Assembly (NCBI GenBank): GCA_014379345.1
Contig: JACMLY010000111.1
Span: forward strand, 32,938-96,937
DNA: 64,000 nt
DNA from: Chitinophagaceae bacterium
GTDB lineage: Bacteria; Bacteroidota; Bacteroidia; Chitinophagales; Chitinophagaceae
Reading direction: 5' to 3'
A program made the position numbers and the translations under genes. The notes under the pieces are model-generated. The model was given only the letters and a program-made list of their open reading frames with translations. It ran no database searches and had not been told where the DNA came from. Below are positions 36,015 to 45,189 of this stretch, piece by piece; the stretch's first letter is position 1, and each line of letters begins with the position of its first letter.

Positions 36015-37205
36015 ATGCAATTATCTTCCCGTTTAGACCGGTTTAACGAACCGGAAACTTTGAAGATGGCTAAACTCGGTCGCGAATTAAGGGCTAAAGG
36101 AGTTGATGTCATTGATCTTAGCTTAGGCGAACCTGATTTTGACACTCCTGAACACATCAAGCAATCTGCCAAGAAAGCAATTGATGAAAACTGGAGCCAC
36201 TATACGCCTGTTGCAGGATATCCCGACCTGCGTGAAGCTGTGTGTAAAAAATTAAAGCGCGACAATAACCTGGATTATAAACCTGAAAATATTATAGTAT
36301 CCACCGGTGCAAAACAAAGCCTGGCAAACGTGATCCTGGCTATTGTGGATACGGATGATGAGGTGATCATCCCGACACCCTTCTGGGTTACTTACTCTGA
36401 GCTGGTTCGGCTGGCTGAAGGCAAGCCTGTATTCATTCAATCTTCACTGGAAAGTGATTACAAGATCACGCCACAGCAATTAGAAGCTTCCATTACTCCA
36501 AAAACAAAATTGTTCCTGTTTTCTTCTCCCTGCAATCCAAGCGGAGCCGTGTACAGTAAAAAAGAATTGGAAGGGCTGGCAGAGGTTTTCAGGAAACATC
36601 CTTCAATTCTTATTATCTCTGATGAGATTTATGAGTATATCAATTATGCAGGCAGGCATGAGAGCATCGCTCAGTTCGAGGACCTGAAAGAAAGGGTAAT
36701 TATCGTTAACGGTTTAAGTAAGGGATTTGCGATGACCGGCTGGCGTCTTGGCTATATTGCCGCCCATCCTGCCATTGTAAAAGGCTGTGAAAAGTTGCAG
36801 GGTCAGTTCACAAGCGGAACGAATTCAATTGCGCAGCGTGCAGCCATCGATGCATTGGTCGGCGACCTGGGCCCTTCCAGGAAAATGGCCGAAGAATTTA
36901 CCAGTCGCAGAAAGAAAATACTCGAATTGTTGGCAGGCATTCCCGGAATTAAATGTTCGGAGCCCGATGGAGCATTTTATGTATTCCCTGTAGTAAAGGA
37001 ATATTTCGGCAAAAAGAATGGGAGTGAAGTATTGTCCAATGCCGATGATCTTTGTATGTACCTGTTAAATTCCGCACATGTTTCAACAGTTACGGGAAGC
37101 GCATTTGGTGAACCCACCTGTATCCGTTTATCATTTGCAAATAGCATGAAGAATATTGAAAATGGCCTTGCCAGGATAAAAGAAGCATTGGCAAAACTGA
37201 ACTAA
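36015..37205 (+). CDS. aspC: Pyridoxal-phosphate aminotransferase, aspartate aminotransferase type
   Basis: 396-residue fold-type I aminotransferase of the I-gamma (Thermus AspAT) class. Motifs: LSLGEPDFDTP near residue 36, substrate-side SPCNPSG at 171-177, and the PLP lysine K236 in VNGLSKGFAMTGWRLGY. The C-terminal arginine motif is CIRLSFANS. It transfers an amino group between aspartate or a related amino acid and 2-oxoglutarate. The gene stands alone with its own -7 box and is followed directly by a heptamer repeat. Confidence 0.92.
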   Translation: MQLSSRLDRFNEPETLKMAKLGRELRAKGVDVIDLSLGEPDFDTPEHIKQSAKKAIDENWSHYTPVAGYPDLREAVCKKLKRDNNLDYKPENIIVSTGAKQSLANVILAIVDTDDEVIIPTPFWVTYSELVRLAEGKPVFIQSSLESDYKITPQQLEASITPKTKLFLFSSPCNPSGAVYSKKELEGLAEVFRKHPSILIISDEIYEYINYAGRHESIAQFEDLKERVIIVNGLSKGFAMTGWRLGYIAAHPAIVKGCEKLQGQFTSGTNSIAQRAAIDALVGDLGPSRKMAEEFTSRRKKILELLAGIPGIKCSEPDGAFYVFPVVKEYFGKKNGSEVLSNADDLCMYLLNSAHVSTVTGSAFGEPTCIRLSFANSMKNIENGLARIKEALAKLN

Positions 37206-37357
37206 GATGTGAGATGTAAGATGTACGATGTGCGATGTGGATGTCAGATTCTCTGAAAGGGATAACCTATAATCTTTTACTTATTAGTCTGTATCGTACA
37301 TCAAACATCTTACATGAGAATTACATCAAACATCGTACATCAAACATCGTACATCGG
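37206..37357. repeat. Period-7 inverted repeat (gatgtac family)
   Basis: Directly after the aspC stop, five heptamers gatgtga, gatgtaa, gatgtac, gatgtgc, gatgtgg (37206-37240). The right arm has cgtacat, caaacat, cttacat (37295-37315), an 11-base jump, then caaacat, cgtacat, caaacat, cgtacat (37327-37354). The arms are inverted relative to each other. No gene is present in this spacer. Confidence 0.9.
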
Positions 37358-37394
37358 TTTGCGTTAACTACGAATTATACAAGCCTTTTAAAAC

Positions 37395-38747
37395 CTATGC
37401 AGGCCTCTGCGCTTGGGGTTTCAATGATGTGAGATCAGCAATTTTTACCGGCTTTCCCGTATCAATACTATTTCTTGCAGCAATCCCGATCAGCACTGCC
37501 ATTGCCCCGTCGCGGCTTCCTGCTGCCTGGCGATAAGGATCCTGGCCATCTGAATCGAAGATCTGTTTGCGCAATCTTGTATCGCCGCCGCCGTGCCCCG
37601 CTTCGTTGTTAGGAACCTTAATGATCTCTCTTTTACCAAAATTTGAGGTGAGATGTATTTCGTCAAAGTCTTCTTCATCCCAGGGCTGACGCTCTTTGAT
37701 CCATGTTTCTAATCGTCCTTTTGTTCCGTTAAAGGCGATGCGGTATCCTTCATAAGGTGAATACGTAGTTAGGGAGTAACTCACCTGTATATTGTTGGCA
37801 TATTTTATCTGGACTGCCATTTTATCGAAAATGTCTATATCTTCTTTCCATACACAGCCATCCCGCAGATAACCATCATGCTTTTCATTTGCCACATAAA
37901 GCGCCATCTGCTCTTTGTTCTTCGTAATATCATAATAAAATGCACACTTGTCCTTATGCGGGCATGGCCTGCAATGAGTATGCCTGAAAGAATTGTTCTT
38001 ACCATAGTGCTCTAACGAACCAAAACCAAACACTTCCTCGGGCTCCGAGTCCAGCCACCAGTTAAGCAGATCGAAATGATGACTGGCCTTATGCACCAAT
38101 AAGGTCCCGGCATTCTTTCTGAGCCGGTGCCAGCGACGGAAATAGTCAGCTCCATGCGAAGTATCCAGGTACCAGTGAAAATCTGTTGAAGTGATCTTTC
38201 CTATCGACCCGTTTCGCAACAGCTCATATAATTTCTGCCTGTGGGGTGAATAACGATAATTAAATGTGACCCGTACTTTTTTACCGGTCCGGTTTTCAGC
38301 GTCGAGGATTGCCTGAACTTTTTTCTCATCGATGGTCATGGGTTTCTCTGTAACTACATTTGCTCCGGCTTCCAGGCCCTTGATGATATGCTCATGATGA
38401 AAACCATCAACAGACATCACTAATAATATTTCGGGCTTGATCTCTTTCAGCATTTTATCAAGGTCAGTATAAGTAGGACAATTTACACCCAGCATTTCTT
38501 TACCCGTTTGTACACGACCCGGGTTTATATCGCAGAGACCAACAAATTCAACAGAATCATTAAATTCCCTGATCACCGGTTTCCCCCACATCCCCAAACC
38601 CCTTACACCTGTACCTACCAGTGCCACACGTTTCTTTGCAAGAGGATTCAAAATAGGGGAGGCTGAGGACTGGCCAAGAATTGAATCGGTTAGCAATGTT
38701 CCAGCCAAAAGGCTGCCGGACTGTTGCAGAAAATTTCTACGATGCAT
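37395..38747 (-). CDS. Gfo/Idh/MocA-family oxidoreductase, exported
   Basis: 450-residue NAD(P)-dependent dehydrogenase. The start at 38747 (MHRRNFLQQSGSLLAGTLL) gives a twin-arginine-like leader, as expected for a cofactor-loaded exported enzyme. The Rossmann loop is VALVGTGVRGLGMWG and the family EKP motif is NVVTEKPMTIDEKK. A cysteine-rich insert CRPCPHKDKC (about residues 260-270) could hold a metal. The substrate is probably a sugar or inositol derivative, unproven. It is not near a transporter or kinase that would help. Confidence 0.85.
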   Translation of the reverse strand: MHRRNFLQQSGSLLAGTLLTDSILGQSSASPILNPLAKKRVALVGTGVRGLGMWGKPVIREFNDSVEFVGLCDINPGRVQTGKEMLGVNCPTYTDLDKMLKEIKPEILLVMSVDGFHHEHIIKGLEAGANVVTEKPMTIDEKKVQAILDAENRTGKKVRVTFNYRYSPHRQKLYELLRNGSIGKITSTDFHWYLDTSHGADYFRRWHRLRKNAGTLLVHKASHHFDLLNWWLDSEPEEVFGFGSLEHYGKNNSFRHTHCRPCPHKDKCAFYYDITKNKEQMALYVANEKHDGYLRDGCVWKEDIDIFDKMAVQIKYANNIQVSYSLTTYSPYEGYRIAFNGTKGRLETWIKERQPWDEEDFDEIHLTSNFGKREIIKVPNNEAGHGGGDTRLRKQIFDSDGQDPYRQAAGSRDGAMAVLIGIAARNSIDTGKPVKIADLTSLKPQAQRPA

Positions 38748-38872
38748 ATGGCAATTAAATTTGCGATAAGTTAGGAAGGATTGAAGAACATACATCTACG
38801 AAGTATGCAATCGATTGCGAATGGCGAGATATAAACTAATAAATAAAATCGGTTCCCCTTTAGGCCTGAGTC

Positions 38873-38940
38873 CGTTCTTTGTGTCTTAGTGGCTTGGTGG
38901 CAACCATTTTTGCCACGAAGGCACTAAGACACGAAGAACG
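38873..38940. repeat. Period-8 inverted repeat (ccacgaag family)
   Basis: Two 31-nt arms, 38873-38903 and 38910-38940, differ at about three pairs. The right arm reads as 8-mers ccacgaag, gcactaag, acacgaag. It lies between coaE and the oxidoreductase gene, both on the minus strand, and could form a strong hairpin. Confidence 0.9.
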
Positions 38941-38969
38941 AAATTATTGTGAGCGTTTTGAACTCATTT

Positions 38970-39563
38970 TTATTTTTTCGAGAGAGCAGAAAGTTTTTTA
39001 TGTAATTCCAGTACCTGCGGAATGACAGGCTTTACTTCATCATTATAAATCACAAAATCACACAAATGCATTTTGATTACTTCTTCTATTTGTTTTGACA
39101 TGCGTTGTTGTACCTGCTCCCTGCTTAGCTGATCGCGTTGCATGGCACGTTCTATACGCAGATGTGCCGGCGCTGAAACGCCGATAACATAATCGAGAGA
39201 TTCCTGTGATCCGCTCTCAAAAATCAATGCGGCTTCCTTTATGGCATAGGGAGTTATTTGTTTGTTAATCCATTCTTTACTGTCGCGTATCGTTGCAGGG
39301 TGAACAATTGAATTCAATAGGGCAAGCTTGTCTCTGTTATTAAAAACGATTGAAGACAGATATGGCCGGTTTAGCTGGTTTTCGATGTAGGCTTCATCAC
39401 CAAAATGTTTCCGTATCTCTGCTTTCAATTGAGGGTCGTCGTTCATGATGCGCTTTGCTTCGGTATCAGCATAGTAGACCGGAATGCCAAGCACTTCAAA
39501 AATTTTCGCGATGGTGCTTTTACCCGAACCCAGCCCACCGGTAAGCCCAATTTTTAGAATCAT
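38970..39563 (-). CDS. coaE: Dephospho-CoA kinase
   Basis: 197-residue P-loop kinase for the last step of coenzyme A synthesis (dephospho-CoA + ATP to CoA + ADP). P-loop GLTGGLGSGKST is at 6-17, YYADTEAKRIMNDD follows (substrate-side DxD-like region), and the lid has RAMQRDQLSREQVQQRM. The length is normal. It is the last gene of the nusB-DUF1573-yajC-coaE run but is separated from yajC by a hairpin. Confidence 0.95.
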   Translation of the reverse strand: MILKIGLTGGLGSGKSTIAKIFEVLGIPVYYADTEAKRIMNDDPQLKAEIRKHFGDEAYIENQLNRPYLSSIVFNNRDKLALLNSIVHPATIRDSKEWINKQITPYAIKEAALIFESGSQESLDYVIGVSAPAHLRIERAMQRDQLSREQVQQRMSKQIEEVIKMHLCDFVIYNDEVKPVIPQVLELHKKLSALSKK

Positions 39564-39584
39564 TGCATGCTGTTATTTCTAAAG

Positions 39585-39632
39585 GCGCAAATAAAAATCC
39601 GGATTCGAATGTAGAATTCATAATCCGGATTT
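39585..39632 (-). terminator. Hairpin with T-tract between yajC and coaE
   Basis: A perfect 11-bp inverted repeat (aaatccggatt at 39595-39605, aatccggattt at 39622-39632) with a 16-base loop is followed on the minus strand by TTTTTATTTG. It may terminate or attenuate transcription before coaE. Each arm is itself built around the palindrome atccggat. Confidence 0.5.
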
Positions 39633-39679
39633 AGAATAATATTAATCGATTACCTATTAAAAACAGGTATGCGTAAATA

Positions 39680-40006
39680 TTATTTTACAGCCGCTGCTGG
39701 CTTGTTAATATTGTTTGTCCATTCCATGGAAATGGCACTTTTTTCAATTTTTAAATAACTTCCAGGGCTTGTTTCAATCATAATAGTTCCATCCTCATTT
39801 ACTTTATTCACAACACCATGTATGCCTGCGATTGTAACGATCTTGGCGCCTTTCTGTAAATTTTCCTGGAATTGCTTCGCGAGCTTTGCTTTTTTAGCCT
39901 GCGGCCTTATCATAAATAACCAAAACACGAGAATCATTCCCCCTAGTAAAAGCATCTGGGGAATGGCAGAAGAACCTGCCTGTAAAAAAATAACTAATGG
40001 TGTCAT
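39680..40006 (-). CDS. yajC: Preprotein translocase subunit YajC
   Basis: 108-residue single-span membrane protein: helix at about 15-36 (IPQMLLLGGMILVFWLFMI), the invariant RPQAKKAKLAKQFQENLQKGAKIVTIAGIHGVV, then a short beta domain ending in a loose tail. YajC associates with SecDF, which is also in this window. It is 62 nt after the DUF1573 gene. Confidence 0.95.
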   Translation of the reverse strand: MTPLVIFLQAGSSAIPQMLLLGGMILVFWLFMIRPQAKKAKLAKQFQENLQKGAKIVTIAGIHGVVNKVNEDGTIMIETSPGSYLKIEKSAISMEWTNNINKPAAAVK

Positions 40007-40068
40007 TGTTTGCTTGTAGTTTAAAATTTAAAAATCCGAACATGCGTTAACTGCATGAACCAGATAGA

Positions 40069-40515
40069 CTATTGAACTTTCGGTTTGAATACATCTACCT
40101 CGAAAAATAACGTATGATAGGGTGAACCTTTTGTGTTTGCTGTTACTGCGATCTCCTTTCTTTGCAAATTTTCGCGACCATGGCTGTCAAAAGAACCGGT
40201 AATTTCTCCTTCTCCCCCGGGAGCAATTGGTTCCTTTGGATAATCTGCTACCGTACATCCGCAGCCCGGCCTGACAGATTGAATAACCAACGGTTTGTTA
40301 CCTGTGTTTTTAAACCGAAAGGCCACTTCCAATTTCTGACCTTCATTGATCCGACCCAGATTTTTAATTGAGTCGATCCATTGAATAGTTGTAAGATTCG
40401 CAGTATCGGTGGTGTTGGTAATGACAACCTCGTCTTTCACTATTCCTGCATTTTTGTCATCGCTATTGCAGGCGAAAAATAAAGCGGGTAATATCAAAAT
40501 AAAAAAGCCTTTCAT
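40069..40515 (-). CDS. DUF1573 lipoprotein
   Basis: 148-residue predicted lipoprotein (start 40515; lipobox LFFACN). The longer frame would overlap nusB. The DUF1573 beta-sandwich is marked by RINEGQKLEVAFRFKNTGNKPLVIQSVRPGCGCTVADYPKEPIAPGGEG. The family is common in the Bacteroidota next to nusB and yajC; function unknown, perhaps an envelope assembly factor. Confidence 0.88.
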   Translation of the reverse strand: MKGFFILILPALFFACNSDDKNAGIVKDEVVITNTTDTANLTTIQWIDSIKNLGRINEGQKLEVAFRFKNTGNKPLVIQSVRPGCGCTVADYPKEPIAPGGEGEITGSFDSHGRENLQRKEIAVTANTKGSPYHTLFFEVDVFKPKVQ

Positions 40516-40555
40516 TGAATAATCTTTTTTTGCAAATCTAACCAAAGCATTCCTA

Positions 40556-41482
40556 TCAGGAAGGCCTAAAGGCAACTTTATGCATTTTGTTTTCCCGCAC
40601 CAGGTCTTTATGAATATTGTCGAGTATCCCATTCACAAACTGCCCGCTCTGTTGTGTACTGTATTCCTTAGCGATATCGATATATTCATTGATCGTCACT
40701 TTGGGAGGGATTGTTTCAAAAAATAAGAATTCACAAACACCCATCCTCATCAATAACATATCCAACAGGGCTATCCTGTCGGGCTCCCAATTTTTTAGTT
40801 TTGGCTTAATATAATCCAGGGCAACCTCTTTTTTTGAGATTGTCGTTTCCAGCAGGCTTTTGGCAAATGCACATTTTTCGGAACTCAGTATTTCCTGAAA
40901 ATTATAACCGTTTGGCTTGCTAAGAAAGTTTAACACCAGCATGTTTGTCATTTCCGCATCATCATCCCAATTGTTAAATTTCTCCTCGATATAACTTGTA
41001 AACAGGTCGTTGGGCAGCATCAGGTCGGTAAAAATCAATTCCAATATTTCTTTTTCCTGTTTTTTATCCCTTGATTCCAGGGCAATGTATTGCTGATATT
41101 GATCGGTAGCTATAAGATCATGATAAATTCTACGCAATAACTCAGAATCGTCGAGCAATTCAGGCTTGTCGCTTTTGGCAGCCTGGTTGTACGATTTTTG
41201 CTCAAGGATCTTCCAAAGAAGCTCATTGCCTGCGATCTTGGTATTTACTTCAAGATCCTTTTGGGTAGGCAGATGCTTCGACGCACGGTTTTTGGCATCT
41301 TTTTCAGAATATCGGGCAACTTCGGTTATAAAATGGATTAAATAAATAAGTAACCGACGGGTTTGATCAAAATGCTTTTGTAATAATTTAACGGGCTCAC
41401 CTGTATTCATTCCATCGTCCTGGCTTTCCAGCGAGTACAAAGTCTGCATAACTTTCACACGAATATTTCTTCTGCTGATCAT
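40556..41482 (-). CDS. nusB: Transcription antitermination factor NusB, long form
   Basis: 308-residue protein, about twice the usual bacterial NusB. It starts with ISRRNIRVKVMQTLYS, which normally opens the NusB fold, then has a long helical insertion. The conserved core returns in the last 130 residues (LLDMLLMRMGVCEFLFFETIPPKVTINEYIDIAKEYSTQQSGQFVNGILD). This long form is typical of Bacteroidota. It binds boxA RNA with NusE/S10 in rRNA antitermination. The start at 41482 follows a good promoter (41507-41538). Confidence 0.92.
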   Translation of the reverse strand: MISRRNIRVKVMQTLYSLESQDDGMNTGEPVKLLQKHFDQTRRLLIYLIHFITEVARYSEKDAKNRASKHLPTQKDLEVNTKIAGNELLWKILEQKSYNQAAKSDKPELLDDSELLRRIYHDLIATDQYQQYIALESRDKKQEKEILELIFTDLMLPNDLFTSYIEEKFNNWDDDAEMTNMLVLNFLSKPNGYNFQEILSSEKCAFAKSLLETTISKKEVALDYIKPKLKNWEPDRIALLDMLLMRMGVCEFLFFETIPPKVTINEYIDIAKEYSTQQSGQFVNGILDNIHKDLVRENKMHKVAFRPS

Positions 41483-41506
41483 TTGTAAGAACTTATTATG
41501 AGGCCG

Positions 41507-41538
41507 CAAAGCTAACGGATTTCACCATACAGGGCAAA
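41507..41538 (-). promoter_or_regulatory. Promoter of the nusB run (TTTG-N20-TAGCTTTG)
   Basis: On the minus strand, a -33 TTTG (41535-41538) and a -7 TAGCTTTG (41507-41514) are separated by 20 bases. It is the best match to the Bacteroidota sigma-A consensus in the window. It ends 24 nt before the nusB ATG. Confidence 0.72.
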
Positions 41539-41644
41539 GTTTTAGTGCTGAAAAATTGACACCACGGAGGGGCAATCATCAATTCCTCCATGAAACTACT
41601 GCCAGTTTACGGCAGCTCTCTGTAAAAATGACTTTAAAAAAAGG

Positions 41645-41670
41645 TTTGGTACGAAATTCGTTTACCTTTG
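41645..41670 (+). promoter_or_regulatory. Candidate promoter of groES-groEL
   Basis: TTTG at 41645-41648 and TACCTTTG at 41663-41670, 14 bases apart, which is shorter than usual. The -7 box is well placed, 66 nt before the groES ATG. No CIRCE (HrcA) inverted repeat is seen in the 227-base spacer. Confidence 0.45.
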
Positions 41671-41736
41671 CCGGCCTGTCACCCGAACAGGTAAAATATC
41701 TACAAAACTTACACTAAAACAAAAAATGGTAAACTT

Positions 41737-42036
41737 ATGGCTAACTCAAAGAATGCTGCGCAGACATTAAATGTTACCCCATTACACGACAGGGTAATTG
41801 TGAAACCGGCAAAAGCGGAGGAAAAGACTGCCGGTGGAATCATCATCCCGGATACCGCTAAGGAAAAGCCTCAACGCGGTACAGTCATTGCAGCAGGTCC
41901 AGGCAAAAAAGATGAACCCGTTACAGTAAAAATCGGCGATACCGTTCTATATGGCAAATATTCTGGCACAGAGATCCAGATAGAAGGAGAAGACCTGTTG
42001 ATCATGAGAGAAAGTGATATTCTTGCAATAGTTTAA
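41737..42036 (+). CDS. groES: Co-chaperonin GroES
   Basis: 99-residue 10-kDa chaperonin that caps GroEL. It has the beta-barrel signature [39 protein letters not shown], the mobile loop GGIIIP, and the ending [17 protein letters not shown] 10-residue N-terminal extension ([10 protein letters not shown]) precedes the core. groEL follows 123 nt downstream. Confidence 0.98.
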   Translation: MANSKNAAQTLNVTPLHDRVIVKPAKAEEKTAGGIIIPDTAKEKPQRGTVIAAGPGKKDEPVTVKIGDTVLYGKYSGTEIQIEGEDLLIMRESDILAIV

Positions 42037-42041
42037 GACGT

Positions 42042-42142
42042 AATTCAGAATTCAAAATACTGAATTCGGGAGTTTTTACACGACTGGTCGCTGTTTTATA
42101 CTTAAATTTTCAAATCATCAAACCTTCCTGCCGGTAGGCAGG
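42042..42142 (+). other. groES-groEL spacer with heptamer run and hairpin
   Basis: At 42042-42069 four 7-base units (aattcag, aattcaa, aatactg, aattcgg) echo the period-7 repeats. At 42127-42142 the sequence cctgcc-ggta-ggcagg forms a compact hairpin followed by TTTT, 17 nt before the groEL ATG. The stem is short, so partial termination or mRNA protection is possible rather than a full stop. Confidence 0.5.
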
Positions 42143-42159
42143 TTTTCAAATTAAATTAT

Positions 42160-43797
42160 ATGGCAAAACAATTATTTTTCGACATCGAAGCCCGCAATAA
42201 AATGAAGAGAGGCGTGGATATTCTCGCCAATGCTGTAAAAGTAACACTCGGACCTAAGGGCCGTAACGTAGTGCTAGAAAAAAAGTTCGGTGCTCCATCA
42301 GTAACCAAGGATGGTGTAACAGTAGCCAAGGAAATCGAACTGGAAGATCCCATTGAAAATATGGGTGCGCAAATGGTAAAAGAGGTGGCTTCTAAAACTG
42401 CCGATATTGCCGGTGATGGCACAACCACTGCTACTGTATTGGCCCAATCTATTATCAGTGAAGGGTTAAAAAATGTGGCAGCAGGTGCAAATCCTATGGA
42501 TCTGAAACGCGGTATTGACAAAGCAGTTGCTAAAGTGGTTGAAAACCTGAAAGCACAATCGCAAAATGTAGGAAGCGACAGTAATAAAATTCAACAGGTT
42601 GCAGCTATCTCTGCCAATAATGATGAAACGATCGGTAAACTGATCGCCGAGGCATTTGGAAAAGTTGGTAAAGAAGGCGTCATCACCGTTGAAGAAGCAA
42701 AAGGAACCGATACCACCGTTGATGTAGTAGAAGGTATGCAATTCGATCGTGGTTATATCTCTCCTTATTTTGTAACCAATAGCGAAAAAATGGAAGTAGA
42801 ATTGCAAAATCCATATATCCTGATCTACGACAAAAAGATCAGCGCTATGAAAGATATTCTGCATATACTTGAAAAAGTTGCACAAGGCGGCCGTCCTCTT
42901 CTGATTATTGCTGAAGACCTTGAAGGCGAAGCACTGGCTACCCTGGTTGTAAATAAATTGCGTGGTACACTGAAGGTTGCTGCGGTAAAAGCCCCTGGTT
43001 TTGGCGACAGAAGAAAGGAAATGCTGCAGGATATCGCAATCCTTACAAAAGGTATTGTCATCAGCGAAGAACAAGGATTTAAATTGGAAAATGCTGACCT
43101 GAGCTATCTCGGCACAGCAGCGTCTGTAACAATTGATAAAGACAATACCACCGTAGTAGGCGGAAAAGGCAGTAAAGAAGAAATAACATCTCGTGTGAAC
43201 CAGATCAAAGCGCAGATCGAAACTACTACATCCGATTACGATAAAGAAAAATTACAAGAACGTTTGGCTAAGTTAAGTGGAGGTGTTGCCGTATTGTATG
43301 TTGGTGCTGCTACAGAAGTTGAAATGAAAGAGAAAAAAGACCGTGTTGATGATGCATTGCATGCTACAAGAGCTGCCGTTGAAGAAGGTATTGTTGCGGG
43401 AGGTGGCGTTTCTTTCATCCGGGCTATTGAATCTCTTGAAAATCTGAAAGGCATCAATGAAGATGAAACAACAGGTATTCAAATCGTAAAACGTGCTATT
43501 GAAGAACCTCTTCGCCAGATCGTGGTGAACAGCGGTATCGAAGGAAGCATCGTTGTACAAAAAGTGAAAGAAGGAAAAGCCGATTTTGGATTCAACGCGC
43601 GCACGGAAGTGTATGAAAATCTTTTCGCAGCCGGTGTGATCGATCCTACCAAGGTTACCCGTATTGCCTTAGAGAATGCAGCTTCTATTGCAGGTATGTT
43701 GCTGACAACAGAATGTGTAATAGCTGACAAACCTAAGAAAGAAGAAGCTCACGCACATGGCGGCGGTGCTCCAGGTATGGGCGGAATGGATTACTAA
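42160..43797 (+). CDS. groEL: Chaperonin GroEL
   Basis: 545-residue 60-kDa chaperonin. Intact ATP-site and domain motifs include [41 protein letters not shown] and the apical-domain [18 protein letters not shown]. The last residues are the usual GGM tail ([12 protein letters not shown]). It folds a broad set of client proteins with GroES. A long antisense reading frame at 42466-43074 is a codon-bias shadow. A terminator follows at 43857. Confidence 0.99.
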   Translation: MAKQLFFDIEARNKMKRGVDILANAVKVTLGPKGRNVVLEKKFGAPSVTKDGVTVAKEIELEDPIENMGAQMVKEVASKTADIAGDGTTTATVLAQSIISEGLKNVAAGANPMDLKRGIDKAVAKVVENLKAQSQNVGSDSNKIQQVAAISANNDETIGKLIAEAFGKVGKEGVITVEEAKGTDTTVDVVEGMQFDRGYISPYFVTNSEKMEVELQNPYILIYDKKISAMKDILHILEKVAQGGRPLLIIAEDLEGEALATLVVNKLRGTLKVAAVKAPGFGDRRKEMLQDIAILTKGIVISEEQGFKLENADLSYLGTAASVTIDKDNTTVVGGKGSKEEITSRVNQIKAQIETTTSDYDKEKLQERLAKLSGGVAVLYVGAATEVEMKEKKDRVDDALHATRAAVEEGIVAGGGVSFIRAIESLENLKGINEDETTGIQIVKRAIEEPLRQIVVNSGIEGSIVVQKVKEGKADFGFNARTEVYENLFAAGVIDPTKVTRIALENAASIAGMLLTTECVIADKPKKEEAHAHGGGAPGMGGMDY

Positions 43798-43856
43798 TAA
43801 TTAATAATGAGTATTGGCTCAATTAACTTATGTTGATGCAGCCTGATAAAAATACA

Positions 43857-43890
43857 AACCCCATCATGATTTCATGGTGGGGTTTTCTTT
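43857..43890 (+). terminator. Intrinsic terminator after groEL
   Basis: Stem aaccccatcatg/catggtggggtt (one G-T pair) with loop attt, then TTTTCTTTTA on the plus strand. It lies about 60 nt after the groEL stop. Confidence 0.85.
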
Positions 43891-43994
43891 TATTGGTCAC
43901 CGGCGACAGGAGTAATTTATCACAAAGCCCCATTCATCCAATTAATCATGGCGTGCCGGCGGGAATTCGTAACTTTTTGGTACAATATACGCGT

Positions 43995-44636
43995 ATGAAA
44001 ATTTTGTGGCTGCTTCTTTTATTGGGCTATCATGGCTTTACACAAACGGGTGAAGAGTCCAAAACAAATGCGGGGGATTATGAAGGCATTTCGGGAAATC
44101 CCTATTTTTTAAAAGACTGGTCAGAAGGCACCATTCGTTTTTCAAGCGGAAAAGTGACGGACAAGTTCAAATTAAAATTCAATGTGGCCCAAAACAGGCT
44201 ATTGCTACAGTTCAGCGGATCTACGTTTGCCGCAGAGAGTAAGGTGAGCGAATTTGTGATGTATACCCGGAATAAAAAAGATTCTTTTGTTTTCCGAAAA
44301 GGATTTCCTGGTACAGACAGGGGAAATCCTGATACCTATTACCAGATCCTGGAAACAGGCCAGGTTTCGTTACTCAGGCTCGCTATCAAAGATGTTGTTG
44401 CAGAAAAAGAAATCCTTGCATCGAAACTTTCCCGGCATTATTTTGACGTAGACCAATACTACCTGCTTCAGAATGGAGCTATGCGTAAAATTGATAAGGA
44501 TACAACCCCCCTGCAGGATATACTTGCCGACCGCCGGGAGGAACTTAAAACCTATATCTCCGAACAACAATTAAAAATGCGTACTGCAGAAGATCTCACT
44601 AAAGTAGTGAAGAAATATAACGAACTCCGGCAATAG
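43995..44636 (+). CDS. Secreted hypothetical protein
   Basis: 213 residues. The start at 43995 gives a signal peptide (MKILWLLLLLGYHGFTQ); an earlier in-frame ATG would place the groEL terminator inside the gene. The mature part has beta-rich segments (KDWSEGTIRFSSGKVTDKFKLKFNVAQNRLLLQFSG) and a charged helical C-terminus (ADRREELKTYISEQQLKMRTAEDLTKVVKKYNELRQ). It resembles Bacteroidota envelope proteins of unknown function. No motif allows a more exact call. Confidence 0.65.
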   Translation: MKILWLLLLLGYHGFTQTGEESKTNAGDYEGISGNPYFLKDWSEGTIRFSSGKVTDKFKLKFNVAQNRLLLQFSGSTFAAESKVSEFVMYTRNKKDSFVFRKGFPGTDRGNPDTYYQILETGQVSLLRLAIKDVVAEKEILASKLSRHYFDVDQYYLLQNGAMRKIDKDTTPLQDILADRREELKTYISEQQLKMRTAEDLTKVVKKYNELRQ

Positions 44637-44682
44637 TTTTTCTACTGTCATCTGCCAGACAAAATATTTTTTTCGGCAATGT

Positions 44683-44690
44683 TATTTTTG
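44683..44690 (+). promoter_or_regulatory. -7 box (TATTTTTG) of the YHS gene
   Basis: TAnnTTTG match 17 nt before the ATG at 44708. Confidence 0.5.
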
Positions 44691-44707
44691 CATATAAATA
44701 TAACATT

Positions 44708-45148
44708 ATGCAGAAGATATTCATTATTCTGGCTTTATCCTTTTTGATATCCGTCACAGTTCGGGCCCAAAAACCGGAGGTGTTTAATAATTCGGGAACA
44801 GCAATAAGCGGTTATGACGCGGTGGCCTATTTTTCAGATGGTAAACACATGGAAGGAAAGACAGAATTTTCACATCACTGGAAAAGTGCAAACTGGCATT
44901 TTGCTTCTGCCAAAAATCTGGAGGCCTTTAAAAAAGATCCTGAGAAATATGCCCCACAGTACGGGGGTTATTGTGCTTACGGTATGGCACAAGGTTATAA
45001 AGCCCCTACCGATCCGGCCGCATGGTCAATTGTGAATGGGAAACTATATCTCAACTACAATAAGGATGTACAAAAACTGTGGAATGAAAATCAGGCAAAA
45101 TCTATCGAACGGTCGGATAAAAACTGGCCCGGGATAAAAAATAAATAG
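44708..45148 (+). CDS. Exported YHS-domain protein
   Basis: 146 residues with a signal peptide (cleavage after VRAQ). The YHS-type domain is shown by AISGYDAVAYFSDGKHMEGKTEFSHHWKSANWHFASAKNLEAFKKDPEKYAPQYGGYCAYGMA. YHS domains are linked to metal binding, and the Cys and His residues here could coordinate a metal. Related proteins are annotated only as YHS proteins, so the role stays open. It has its own -7 box. Confidence 0.82.
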   Translation: MQKIFIILALSFLISVTVRAQKPEVFNNSGTAISGYDAVAYFSDGKHMEGKTEFSHHWKSANWHFASAKNLEAFKKDPEKYAPQYGGYCAYGMAQGYKAPTDPAAWSIVNGKLYLNYNKDVQKLWNENQAKSIERSDKNWPGIKNK

Positions 45149-45189
45149 TGGGTGAAATTTGATTGATCATCGTTTATATGCTCCGCACA

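Noticed and set aside
37206..37357. Short tandem array as a possible CRISPR or origin iteron
   Set aside because: Unit of 7 without spacers, in inverted arms, and no replication gene nearby.
41510..41736. CIRCE/HrcA operator before groES
   Set aside because: No ttagcactc-N9-gagtgctaa or near match is present in the spacer.
42466..43074. 202-codon antisense reading frame inside groEL
   Set aside because: It mirrors the codon bias of groEL, has low-complexity aromatic composition and no start signal; a shadow frame.
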